Assembly: GCA_041402045.1 (NCBI GenBank)
Contig: JAWKSZ010000051.1
Span: 1 to 60,173 of the forward strand
Reading direction: 5' to 3'
DNA length: 60,173 bases
Source: JAGQRJ01 sp041402045
GTDB taxonomy: Bacteria > Planctomycetota > J058
The notes under the pieces are model-generated. The model was not told the origin of the DNA, did no database searches, and saw only the letters and a program-made list of their open reading frames with translations. Shown here piece after piece: positions 9,589 to 18,145 of this stretch; the first letter of the stretch is position 1; the number at the start of each line of letters is the position of its first letter. The position numbers and the translations under genes are program-made.

Positions 9589-10128
9589 ATGGCAGCGCGG
9601 AGCAAGGTCGTGAGCTTCTCCCTGGACGGCGAGCTGTTGGAGCAGCTCGACGCCTGGGTCGACGAGCAAGGGTTCTCGGGGCGCTCGGCGGCGCTGCAGC
9701 GCCTCGTGCGTGAGGAGCTCGCCGGCAGCAGCGACGGCGCCCCCGACGGCACCGCCATGGCCACGGTGACCTACGTCTACGACCACCACCAGCGCGAGCT
9801 GCTCGAGCGCCTGACCCACCTCCAGCACCAGCACCTGGACCTGGTGGTCAGCACGACCCACGTGCACCTCGACCACGCGCGCTGCCTCGAGGTCTTGATC
9901 CTGCGCGGTCCGGGTCAGCGCGTGCGCGAGCTGGCCCGCGGGATCGCCAACGCGCGCGGCGTCGAGCGCGCCCGGGTCTCGCTGCTCCCGGTCGACGCGC
10001 GCCCCGTGGAGCACGGCCACGGCCACGCCGGCCCCGATTGGCACACCCACGCCCACGCCGCGCTGCCCGCCAAGAAGCGGGCGAAGAAGCGGGCGAGGAA
10101 GAAGAAGTCGACCAAGGCAACGTCCTAG
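9589..10128 (+). CDS. nikR: NikR nickel-responsive transcriptional regulator with His/Lys-rich tail
   Basis: 179 residues with an AGGAGG box before ATG 9589. Residues 1-50 form a ribbon-helix-helix DNA-binding domain (VVSFSLDGELLEQLDAWV). Residues 60-140 are the ACT-like nickel-binding domain, with all four nickel ligands in place: His80, His91, His93 and Cys99 in HLDHARCLE, matching E. coli His76/87/89/Cys95 with a constant offset of four. Beyond the normal end at about residue 140 there is an extra tail: a His-rich stretch (EHGHGHAGPDWHTHAHA) followed by a Lys/Arg-rich end (AKKRAKKRARKKK). The tail could add metal- or DNA-binding capacity. No nickel transporter or hydrogenase gene is in the window, so the target is unknown. 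Confidence 0.92.
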   Translation: MAARSKVVSFSLDGELLEQLDAWVDEQGFSGRSAALQRLVREELAGSSDGAPDGTAMATVTYVYDHHQRELLERLTHLQHQHLDLVVSTTHVHLDHARCLEVLILRGPGQRVRELARGIANARGVERARVSLLPVDARPVEHGHGHAGPDWHTHAHAALPAKKRAKKRARKKKSTKATS

Positions 10129-10153
10129 CTGGCGCGCAGCGGCAGACGCCAGC
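10128..10153 (+). terminator. Possible weak hairpin at the nikR stop
   Basis: GCTGGCG (10128-10134) pairs with CGCCAGC (10147-10153) across a 12-base loop, starting at the last base of the nikR stop codon. There is no T tract, so its terminator role is uncertain. Confidence 0.25.
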
Positions 10154-10232
10154 GGAGGCAGCCCCGGATCCCAACCAGGCGACGCCGGTCCGATCCCCTC
10201 GGCGCAGGCCGTCGGAGGCTGAGCAGGGGTGG

Positions 10233-10447
10233 GTCGACCCCCTCGACGCAGGCTCCCTTGTCGCCAGCGTAGACAGTCGACCCCCTCGACGCAGGCTGGT
10301 GGAGGCTGTGCAGGGTGGGTCGACCCCCTCGACGCAGGCTGGTGGAGGCTGTGCAGGGTGGGTCGACCCCCTCGACGCAGGCTCCCTTGTCGCCAGCGTA
10401 GACAGTCGACCCCCTCGACGCAGCCTGGTGGAGGCTGAGCGGGTCCG
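10233..10447. repeat. Five-copy 43-bp tandem repeat with hairpin cores and two alternating linkers
   Basis: A 22-base core starting GTCGACCCCCTCGACGCAGG occurs at 10233, 10276, 10319, 10362 and 10405, exactly 43 bases apart. Each core holds an inverted repeat GTCGA-CCCCC-TCGAC. The 21 bases between cores come in two versions: type A (starting CCCTTGTCGCCAGCGTAGAC) after copies 1 and 4, and type B (GGTGGAGGCTGTGCAGGGTG) after copies 2, 3 and, diverged, 5. The order is A-B-B-A-B. A degenerate type B linker also precedes copy 1. The array fills the space between the convergent nikR and VTC genes and could serve as a hairpin-rich transcription boundary. It has no leader or spacer diversity, so it is not a CRISPR array. 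Confidence 0.9.
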
Positions 10448-11197
10448 TTACCGCGGTGCGACGAGGCCCAGGGCCTCGACCGCGGCGGCGTACTTGCTGA
10501 AGCGGTCGAGGGCCAGGCCGAAGGTCCCCACGGCGTCGCGGATCCAGCGCGGGATCGCGTCGTCGAACTTGACCTCCATGATCGCGCGGGTCGGCTCCAG
10601 GATCGGGACGCCCCCGGGCTCTCCGACCTGGGCGTAGGCCCCGGGGAGGTAGGCCTCGCACAGGCTGTCGAAGGTCAGGCGCAGCCGGGGGTCGACCTCG
10701 CCGATCCAGGCCTCGCGCATGTAGGTGATCACCGCCACCGGGCGGAACCCCGGGCGCGCGGCGGCGCGGAGCACCGTCTCCACGGTCACCTTGTCGGCGG
10801 GGCGGTCGGGCTGGAGGTGCTGCTCCAGGTTCCTGAGCTCGCTGGGGTCGGCCAGGATCGCGCTCGCGCCCTCGTCGGAGAGCCGCAGGCGCTCCTTGAA
10901 CACGGTGTTGTTGATGCGGTGCTTGATCTCCATGAACGCGCCCTGCACGAGGTTGTCGTGCAGGCCTTCGCTGACCGAGTAGTAGCGCAGGCGAAACTTC
11001 TTGCGCACGCGCTCGCCGTCGACCTTCTCCCAGTAGGCGACGAGGTCGGCGCTGTCGAAGTAGAGGCTCGACACGCGGTAGACCGAGTTCTGGGTGTGCT
11101 CGTCCACGACCAGGCCGTGCTTGGTCGCGGCCACGATCTCGGGGACCAGGGCCCGGTCCACCGGGAACTTGAGCTCGTAGCGACCCTGGACGCTCAT
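10448..11197 (-). CDS. VTC-domain polyphosphate polymerase family protein
   Basis: 249 residues. The family (catalytic core of yeast Vtc4) makes polyphosphate from ATP inside a beta-tunnel lined with basic residues. Visible signatures: RYELKF at the start, SLYFDS, the paired basic strand KKFRLRYY, the acidic MEIKHR strand, AVITYMREAW, LRLTFD and EVKFDD near the end. The length suits the stand-alone bacterial form. Its ATG (11195-11197) overlaps the stop of the upstream CotH gene by an ATGA junction, so the two are translationally coupled. The association VTC-CotH-DUF4956 recurs in many bacteria, which supports membership in one pathway, although bacterial substrates are mostly untested. Confidence 0.85.
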   Translation of the reverse strand: MSVQGRYELKFPVDRALVPEIVAATKHGLVVDEHTQNSVYRVSSLYFDSADLVAYWEKVDGERVRKKFRLRYYSVSEGLHDNLVQGAFMEIKHRINNTVFKERLRLSDEGASAILADPSELRNLEQHLQPDRPADKVTVETVLRAAARPGFRPVAVITYMREAWIGEVDPRLRLTFDSLCEAYLPGAYAQVGEPGGVPILEPTRAIMEVKFDDAIPRWIRDAVGTFGLALDRFSKYAAAVEALGLVAPR

Positions 11198-13884
11198 TGC
11201 CGCACCCGATCCAGGAGCTCGGCGTATTCCTGGGGCAACGCCTCGACGGACTCGAGCCGGCCCCCGGCGTCAGCGTCCGCGACCTCGGTGCGCAGGAGGT
11301 AGAGCCGCGTGCGGCGCTTGAGGCTCACGTCGCTCTTGCGGCTCCCCGAGATCGTGCAGTCGACCAGGGCCCCGCGTCCGCCGCCGGGGTAGAGCCACTT
11401 CTTCTGGTAGGCGTTGAGCGTGACCCGGTTCCCCACGAAGTCGGTGCGGTAGACCAGCGCCCGGCAGTCGTCCTTGAGCTCCATGCCTATGTGGCAGTCG
11501 CTGACCCGGCAGTCGGAGAGCACGAGCCGGGTGGCCTCGCCCACGCTGACCCCCTTGTCGCCGCTCCCGCTGAAGCTGCACTCGGAGACCTCGAGGGTGC
11601 AGGTCATGAGGTCGAGGCCGTCGTTGCCGCTGCGGATCCAGCGGCAGGCGCGCACGCTGCCGCGGCACATGTCGAGGTCCAGCGCGTCCGAGCGCGAGTC
11701 CTCCCACACGCAGTCCTCGACCCGGATCCGGCTCTCACCCAGGTTCACGGCGTCGTCGCCCAGGTGGTTGCGCCCGAACCAGCAGCCGCGGAGCGCGACG
11801 TCCGGGCAGCCGTAGACGCTGAACATGCCCTTGAAGCGCACGCTGCCGTCGGTGCCGGTGGAGCCGCCGTGCAGCCGGAGGTACTCGAAGCGCGAGCCGC
11901 GGGTCGCCTCGCCGGCGACGCCGAAGCAGGCCCAGGGCGCCTCCTCCAGCGGCTCGACCACCACCGGGGCCTCCGCGGTGCCCTCGACCAGGGTCTGGCC
12001 GTGGGCGTAGATCCCGACCCCGGCGGCGAGGCGCACCGTGGTCCCGGCGCGGATCCGCAGCCGCTGCCCGACGTCGGTCGTGAGGTCCTCGGTCAGCTCG
12101 AGCACCCCGGGGCCGAGGACCACGTCCTCGGTGCGCGGCGCGCTGAGGCTGCCCGGGTGCAGGCTGCGCGCGGCCCTGGCGGGGGCGGGGGCGCTCGTGG
12201 GCTGCACCGGCGCGCCGCTCAGGGCGTGGCTGAAGCGCAAGGCCTCGGGCGGCGCCTCGACGGTGTAGACCAGGGGCGCGGGCTCGGCGTAGTGGTAGCG
12301 CCCGGGGAACCCGCGGTCGAAGGTGAACTTCGTGTATTCGCTGAGCGCCTCGCTCAGCCCGGGGAGCAGGAGCGTGGGGTCGCCGGGCCAGGCGTCGGTG
12401 ACCGGGGGGCGTCCGTCGGCGCGGCTGACCCGCACCCCGGCCCGGCCGAACACGGTGACCTTACTCCGCCCAGGGACCTCGGGGTCGGCCTCGACCGCGA
12501 CCCGCGCGTCTCCCAGGTAGTCCCGCAGGAAGGCGTGGCGCGTCCGGGCGTAGTCCTTGAGCTCCTCGACCTTGTCGGGAATGTCGAGCACCGACCAGGG
12601 GTAGACCGCGAGCCCGGCGTGGGTGAACTCGATCGAGTTGAGGTTCACGTCGGCGGCGAGGTCGGGGTAGAGCTTCACCAGCTCGGCGTCGACCCGCGCG
12701 GCGAAGGCCGTGGGTTCGAGCGGGCCCTGGAGCAGCGCCCACAGGTGCTGGTTGCGCCGGTGGACCCACAGCGGGTTGCGCGTGGCGCGGTCCATGAGCG
12801 GGAACAGGACCATGTCGACGTCGACGTCTGGGGTCACGTGCATGCCGAAGCTGTTCGCGTCCCAGGGGAAGGCCTCGAGCCGCCCCTGGTTCGTGCACAG
12901 GAAGTAGAGGTGGTTGTGCTCGTGGTCGGTGTGCACGCTCCCGGTGCCGACCATGAGCGCCGCCCAGCGCGCGAAGACCTCCAGGTCGACCGTGCGCGCC
13001 AGGGCCTCCTGGCTCGCGGGGGAGGGCTCGGCGGCCAGCGCGTCGAGGAAGCGCTGGAAGTGCGCGCGGTTCCCGGGGGAGTCCTCGCCGTCGATCTTCC
13101 AGGCCTCGAGGTTCGTCCACAGGTCGTCGCGGAAGTCGCCCTTGAAGAACGCCCCGGGCATGCGCCCGTTGTGCAGGGCCAACGACTCGCCGGGGCGCAT
13201 GGTTTGCAGGTAGACCCCGCGGTACTTGCCGTTGACGAACAGGCGCACGTGGCGGCCCTGGTCCGAGAGCAGGCCCAGGGCCTCGTTCCCGATCCGATCG
13301 GGCAGCCAGTTCTTGAGCGCGAGCACGTCCTCGGGGCGGCTGAGCTCCATGTAGCGCATGCCGTCGTCGACGTCGCCCTTGGCGACCTTGATCCGGAGCG
13401 ACGGCTTCTGCGGGAGGTGGTGCCACACGCCCTGCCCGCGCAGGCAGATCTTCACGTCCTTGAGGGTGTCGTGCTCGTCGAACAGGTACGCGTCGAACCA
13501 GGGCTTGTTGCCTCCGGGGTCGTGGCCGAGCGTGGGGTCGCCCGCGCTCAGCGCGCGCTGCATGTCGTCGAAGGTGTTGTTGCCCACCACCAGGCGCAGG
13601 GTGGGCAGCGCGCTCTCGTGGTGCTCGGGGCGCGCGAACAGGAGGTTCTCCAGGGTCTTCCCGTTCACGTGCAGGAACACCCGGGCCGCGCTCCCGATCA
13701 GCGCGGGGTCGTGGCGCGCGCGGCTCACGTAGTTGCGCACCAGGCGCTCGGACTGGAAGAGCTGGACCCCGACGCAGAACACGGGGGTGCCCACCAGGAG
13801 CAGCAGCGGCCACCAACTGAACTGGCGGACCGTGCCGTCCCGGCTCGAGACGCGAAACCCCTTCAGCCCCAGGCGGACGCGCAA
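11194..13884 (-). CDS. CotH-like kinase family protein with C-terminal beta-helix
   Basis: 896 residues. The start is a TTG ten bases after the DUF4956 stop; no better start is seen. A membrane segment lies near residues 24-42 (WWPLLLLVGTPVFCVGVQLF). Residues about 130-470 match the CotH family: a DVKICLRGQGVWHHLPQKPS substrate strand, MELSRPEDV, KNWLPDRIGNEALGLL, the conserved NGKYRGVYLQTMRPG and FPWDANSFGM. CotH proteins are atypical protein kinases acting on exported proteins. From about residue 590 a right-handed parallel beta-helix with repeated short strands (RVEDCVWEDS, RACRWIRSGNDG, EVSECSFSGSGDKG) follows, usually a carbohydrate- or surface-binding fold. The combination suggests a membrane-anchored surface protein. 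It is coupled to the polyphosphate polymerase gene. Confidence 0.85.
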   Translation of the reverse strand: MRVRLGLKGFRVSSRDGTVRQFSWWPLLLLVGTPVFCVGVQLFQSERLVRNYVSRARHDPALIGSAARVFLHVNGKTLENLLFARPEHHESALPTLRLVVGNNTFDDMQRALSAGDPTLGHDPGGNKPWFDAYLFDEHDTLKDVKICLRGQGVWHHLPQKPSLRIKVAKGDVDDGMRYMELSRPEDVLALKNWLPDRIGNEALGLLSDQGRHVRLFVNGKYRGVYLQTMRPGESLALHNGRMPGAFFKGDFRDDLWTNLEAWKIDGEDSPGNRAHFQRFLDALAAEPSPASQEALARTVDLEVFARWAALMVGTGSVHTDHEHNHLYFLCTNQGRLEAFPWDANSFGMHVTPDVDVDMVLFPLMDRATRNPLWVHRRNQHLWALLQGPLEPTAFAARVDAELVKLYPDLAADVNLNSIEFTHAGLAVYPWSVLDIPDKVEELKDYARTRHAFLRDYLGDARVAVEADPEVPGRSKVTVFGRAGVRVSRADGRPPVTDAWPGDPTLLLPGLSEALSEYTKFTFDRGFPGRYHYAEPAPLVYTVEAPPEALRFSHALSGAPVQPTSAPAPARAARSLHPGSLSAPRTEDVVLGPGVLELTEDLTTDVGQRLRIRAGTTVRLAAGVGIYAHGQTLVEGTAEAPVVVEPLEEAPWACFGVAGEATRGSRFEYLRLHGGSTGTDGSVRFKGMFSVYGCPDVALRGCWFGRNHLGDDAVNLGESRIRVEDCVWEDSRSDALDLDMCRGSVRACRWIRSGNDGLDLMTCTLEVSECSFSGSGDKGVSVGEATRLVLSDCRVSDCHIGMELKDDCRALVYRTDFVGNRVTLNAYQKKWLYPGGGRGALVDCTISGSRKSDVSLKRRTRLYLLRTEVADADAGGRLESVEALPQEYAELLDRVRQ

Positions 13885-13894
13885 GCTGCCGGGC

Positions 13895-14591
13895 TCAGAG
13901 GTCGTCGGTGTGGGCGGCGTAGCTGTAGGTCACCTTGAGGTTCCCGTTGACCTTGGTGACCGCGTCCAGGACCTGGGCCCCGGTGACGCCGGGCTTGGCG
14001 AGCACGCTGTAGACCACCTGGGTGTAGAGCCCCTGCCGCGCGGTCTCCATGGAGATCACGCTGAAGGTCTGGAACAGCTCGAGCAGCGTCGGCTCCAGCG
14101 CGCGCTCGGCGTCCTGGTCCGTGGGCATCTGCACCTTGAGCAGGCGCTCGGCGCGGCGGGTGGGCGCGGCGAAGTTGAGCACGTGCAGCAGGATCATCAT
14201 CGAGCCGTCAGTCGGTCGCCATGCAGCCCAGCACGTAGGAAAGCGCGTGCCGCAGGCCATGGCGATCGCCATCGCGAAGATGTAGCCGACGTCGCGGGTC
14301 TCCTTCACGGCGTTGCGGAAGCAGTAGTCGAGAGCGCGCCGACCAGCGAGAACGCGCGAGGCGATGTTCCGGCCGATCACGATCATGATCACGGTGGTGA
14401 TCAGGCCCATGAGCACGAGGGTGTGCACGTAGGACTGCGAGTAGCTGCTGCTCTTGTGGGTGAAGCGGTAGACCCGCACCTGCACGAGAGCATCCAGCGC
14501 TGCACGGCGTCGGGGCGAGCAGGGTCTCCCAGCGCGTGAGCGCCTCGCCTTGACCGCCTTGGGTGCGGAAGATCCGCCACAACTCTTCCAT
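13895..14591 (-). CDS. DUF4956 membrane protein (frameshifted)
   Basis: DUF4956 proteins are multi-pass membrane proteins found next to VTC polyphosphate polymerases. Recognisable pieces are MEELWRIFRTQG at the likely start (ATG 14591), VYRFTHKSSSYSQSYVHTLV, a helix LMGLITTVIMIVIG, NAVKETRDVGYIFAMAIAMACG and LSYVLGCMATD, then ILLHVLNF and a soluble C-terminal domain (TFSVISMETARQGLYTQVV) ending at 13895. These pieces lie in different frames. A shift is needed near 14490-14530, and a pair of compensating shifts near 14215-14260 is likely. The first membrane helix expected in the family is missing or garbled. The coding signal is otherwise good, so indel errors are likelier than decay. It is the first gene of the DUF4956-CotH-VTC group. 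Confidence 0.7.
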
Positions 14592-14684
14592 GGATATCCA
14601 GCTCTCCAGCGAACGGCGCATCACAGGGAGTCGCGTCGAGGGCGCGCAACACACCCATAACACTCCGCCTCAGTGGACGAGGAA

Positions 14685-16588
14685 CTAACACTCGTCGATC
14701 GGCGCCTTGACCCCGAACGCGCGGTCGGTCTTGCCCCATCAGCAGCACGGACGGTGGGTCATTCCGCCACCGCCGCGTGACGCCGGCGCGGAGCGGGCGG
14801 GTCCTCGGTCTCGAGGGCGCGCCAGGTCTGCCGTCGAAGGTCCACAGATCGCTGAGCGGCCGGTCGTCGGCGTCGGAGCCCCCGTAGAGGAGCAGCAGGT
14901 CGCCGAAGCGGGTGAGGGTCGCGTTCCAGCGGGGGGGCGGCCCGGCCCCCGAGAGCTCCGTCCAGTCCTGCCCGTCGCAGAGCCAGGTGTCCCCCAGGAG
15001 CTCGCCGTGGTCGGCGCGCCCTCCGAACAGCACCGCCCGCTGGGCGGCCGGCAGGTAGGCGAAGCTGGCGTGGGCCCGACGCGAGGGGAGCGCCTGGTGG
15101 GAGGCGACCTCGCTCCACGCCGCGTTCCCCCGTGCGTTGAGGCGCAGGAGGTAGAGCCGGTGCTGCGCCGACTCGTCGGGAGCGTAGCCGCCGAACACGA
15201 GCAGGCCTTCGCGGCCGGGGAACTCGGCGTAGGTCGCGGAGTGGGCGCGCAGCGGCTGGGGCAGGGGCGAGAGCGAGACCCTGTTCCAGAAGGTCTCCTT
15301 CCACACCCACACGTCGTCCAGGACCTGACTCACCCCCTCGCCTCCGCCTGGCGACCGCCTCGAGCTCGGGGACGTAGGTGAGCGTGTGCTCCGCGCGGGG
15401 GTAGGGCTGGACCGCCGCGGCCTCTACCGCGGCCCCCGGGAGGGGGCGCCGCACCCAGCGCTCGCCCTCCAGGGTCCAGGTGTCGCCGAGGGTCTTGCCG
15501 TCGGCGCTGCGCCCGCCGAACAACACGGTTTGGGCCCGGGCCTCGTCGTGGGCGAGGGCGTGGTCCTGGCGCGGGATCCAGCCCTCGCCGCCGACCGGCC
15601 CACGGAGCCAACGCGCCCGACGTGGCTCGAGTCGCTGGGGCGCGGGCTCCTCGGGGCGCGGCGTGGGGTTCATGGCGGGGACTGGGTCGGGCTCCGGCTG
15701 GGGGGGGCGGGTCGCGAGGGCCAGGGTGAGGACCAGCGCCAGGGCGCTGCAGCCGAGGGCCGCGCCCAGCCCGAGCAGGGGGAGCGATCGTCGGCGCGGG
15801 GCGCTCCCCACCCGGAGCGCGTCGACGAGCGCTCCGGGGGTGGCGAACCGCTCGCGCGGGTCCTTGGCCAGGGCGACGTCGGCGATCGCCCGCAGCTCGG
15901 CGGGCACCCGCGCGTCGCCCCAGGCCGGCGGGTCGTGGAGCACCGCGGGCAGGAGGGGCACGATCCCCGCGGCGTCGAAGGGGGGGCGCCCGGTGAGCAG
16001 GAAGAACAGCACGCCGCCCAGGCCGTAGACGTCGGCGCGCGCGTCGCAGGCCTTGCCCCCGCCTCGCACCTGCTCCGGGGAGAGGTAGCCCGGGGTCCCC
16101 AGGATCTCGTGGGACTTTGTCAGGCGCGAGCCGTCGAGGTCTCGGGCCAGGCCGAAGTCGAGCAGCAGGGGCGAGCCGTCGGGGCGCAGGAGCACGTTCT
16201 GCGGCTTGAGGTCGCGGTGGATCACCCCCTGGGCGTGGACCGCCTCCAGCGCGGACGCGAGGGCGACCACGAGCTCCGTGGCGCGCTCCGCGGTGCACCC
16301 GTGCGGGTAACACGCGTGGAGGTCCTCCCCCTCCGCCAGGTCCAGCACGAGGTAGGGCCCCTGGGGGTCGCGCCCGAACTCGTGCACGCGCACCACCCCC
16401 GGGTGATCGACCCGGGCCAGGAGCTCGGCCTCGCGGGCGAAGCGCGCCAGCGCCTCGGGGTCGGTGCCCAGCGCGCTCAGGCGCTTGATCGCGACCGGGC
16501 GCCCGAGCTCCGGGTCCCAGGCCGCGTAGACGACGCCCATGCCGCCGCGCCCGAGCTCCCGCTGGACCTGATAGCGCCCGATCTGCAT
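14685..16588 (-). CDS. Hanks-type Ser/Thr kinase fused to Kelch-like beta-propeller (frameshifted)
   Basis: Starts ATG 16588 (MQIGRYQVQRELGRGGMG). Kinase residues 5-265: Lys35 in VAIK, HRDLKPQN with Asp126, DFG 144-146 and GTPGYLSPEQ. A membrane helix follows at about 282-303 (LGLGAALGCSALALVLTLAL). The outer part carries Kelch-type repeats with the usual pattern: TVLFGGRSADGKTLGDTW, LLVFGGYAPDES, AVLFGGRADHGELLGDTW and LLLYGGSDADDRPLSDLW. The gene needs frame changes near 15340-15390, 14820 and 14740. With these repaired it ends ...GKTDRAFGVKAPIDEC at a TAG at 14685. The architecture suggests an external propeller sensing a ligand and an internal kinase. The start overlaps the stop of the upstream DUF1549/1553 gene (TGATG), so the two are co-translated. 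Confidence 0.8.
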
Positions 16589-18090
16589 CAGTGGGTGTGG
16601 AAGAACTCGCTGCTGTTGAACAGCGCCCACACCACGTCGCCCAGGAACTCGCGCTCCTCCTCCGAGCTCGCGTCGCGCAGGCGCAGCGCGCGCGCCTCGC
16701 CGGCGGTGGGCAGCCGCCCCAGGATCCGGAGGTAGAGCTCCTCCAGGCGCTGCCCCCGAGGCAGCGCCAGGACCTGCTGCAGGAGCGCGTGGGGTCCGGA
16801 GGCGCTCACCGTCTGGTTCAGCAGCGGCCCGTTGATCAGGGCCAGGGCCTGGGCCACGGTGTTCTGCGCGCTGTCGCTGCGGTCGTCCCGGGCGAAGAGC
16901 GCGAAGAACCGCCGCCGCCAGCCCTCGAGCCGGGCCTCGGCCTGCTCCGGGGTCTCCTCGGCGCTCTGGGCGGCGCCCAGGTTCAGGGTCGAGGACAGCG
17001 CGTTCCAGAGCTGCTCGGGGCTCAAGGGCCGCACGCCGCGCGCGGCGAAGCGCGCCACCGCGGCGGGCTTCGCCTCGCCGTGGCTCGTGAGCCCGTAGGC
17101 CCGGGTGAGGGTCAGGACGCTGATCAGGCGGCGCATGTCGTAGCCCTGACGGAAGTCCTCGACCAGGAGCTCCAGGACCTCGGGCAGCGCCGCGGTCTGC
17201 TGCACGTCGTCCGGGTCGACCAGGGGCTCGGAGAAGAAGAAGGTCCAGGTGCGGGCCACGGTCGCCCGGGCGAAGCCCGAGTCGGGGTGCCCGGTGATCA
17301 GCTCCGCCAGCCGCGCGCGCCGCGGCTGCCCCGCCGTCGGCGCCGCCGCGAACAGCTTGGGGGCCACGACCTCGCCCTCCCCGCCCAGGCGCACCTCGCC
17401 CCGCGGGCCCTCGAGCACGGCCTCCTCGCGCACCTGCACCCGGGCGAAGAACGCCGCCAGCTCCCAGAACTCGCGCTGGCCCACGCTGTCGTCGAAGGGG
17501 TGGTCGTGGCATTGCGCGCACTGCAGCTGCCGGCCGAGCAGCGCCTGCGCGGCGTTGCCGGCGAGCTCCTCGGGGGCGTTGCGGTAGCGGCGGAAGTAGT
17601 CGCCGGCGCCGCTCGCGGCGATCGGCCCCTCGGCGGTGAGCAGGTCCGCGATCACTTGATCCCAGGGGCGGTTCGCCGCCGCCTGTTGGGCGAGCCAGGT
17701 GACCAAGGGCGCGCGCTGTCCGCCGCGCCCCAGGAGGTAGCCCCGGCCCACGAGCTGGTTGGCCCAGCGCTCGGCGAGGGTCCGCGCGTAGCCCTGGCTC
17801 CAGAGCATGCTCGTGAGCAGGCGCTCGCGGCGGTCGGCGCCCTTGCTCTCGAGGTAGGCGCGCACGACGTCCGGGCGCGGGACCGCGCCCTGCACGTCCA
17901 GGCTCAGCCGGCGCAAGAACTCGGCGGGGCGCGCCTGCCGCGCCGGGGTCAGGCCCTCGCGCTTCCAGGCCGCGGCCAGGAGCGCGTCGACCCGCGCCGC
18001 GACCTCCGCCGGGGACTCGCGCGGCGCCTCGGAGGCGCTCTGCCCCCAGGCCAGGCTCGCGAGCGCTGCGGTCAGCAGGAGCTGCTTCAT
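16588..18090 (-). CDS. Secreted DUF1549/DUF1553 protein with CxxCH motif
   Basis: 500 residues from ATG 18090 with a signal peptide (MKQLLLTAALASLAWGQS). DUF1549 occupies about residues 25-230: FLRRLSLDVQGAVPRPD, RWANQLVGR and the CAQCHDHPFD motif, which resembles a haem-binding CxxCH or metal site. DUF1553 follows at about 250-490: GFARATVARTWTFFFSEPLV, VLTLTRAYGLTS, PLSPEQLWNALS, INGPLLNQ and LYLRILGRLPTAGE. This domain pair is a hallmark of Planctomycetota and relatives, where it usually sits beside DUF1501 proteins. Here it is paired with a Kelch kinase instead. The function is unknown. The stop overlaps the kinase start by TGATG. The protein is on the short side for the family, with a compact linker between the two domains. 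Confidence 0.88.
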   Translation of the reverse strand: MKQLLLTAALASLAWGQSASEAPRESPAEVAARVDALLAAAWKREGLTPARQARPAEFLRRLSLDVQGAVPRPDVVRAYLESKGADRRERLLTSMLWSQGYARTLAERWANQLVGRGYLLGRGGQRAPLVTWLAQQAAANRPWDQVIADLLTAEGPIAASGAGDYFRRYRNAPEELAGNAAQALLGRQLQCAQCHDHPFDDSVGQREFWELAAFFARVQVREEAVLEGPRGEVRLGGEGEVVAPKLFAAAPTAGQPRRARLAELITGHPDSGFARATVARTWTFFFSEPLVDPDDVQQTAALPEVLELLVEDFRQGYDMRRLISVLTLTRAYGLTSHGEAKPAAVARFAARGVRPLSPEQLWNALSSTLNLGAAQSAEETPEQAEARLEGWRRRFFALFARDDRSDSAQNTVAQALALINGPLLNQTVSASGPHALLQQVLALPRGQRLEELYLRILGRLPTAGEARALRLRDASSEEEREFLGDVVWALFNSSEFFHTH

Positions 18091-18096
18091 GGCGGT

Positions 18097-18102
18097 AGTG
18101 TA
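18097..18102 (-). promoter_or_regulatory. -10-like hexamer six bases before the DUF1549/1553 start
   Basis: TACACT on the minus strand, then ACCGCC and ATG at 18090. It has the same spacing as the other close -10-like hexamers in the window and no visible ribosome-binding site. Confidence 0.3.
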
Positions 18103-18145
18103 CGCCCTCGCGGGCCCCGTTCGAGGGGGACCCTGGGGAGGTGTC

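Noticed and set aside
10233..10447. CRISPR array
   Set aside because: The repeats are evenly spaced, but only two linker sequences occur, each repeated, and no cas gene is nearby.
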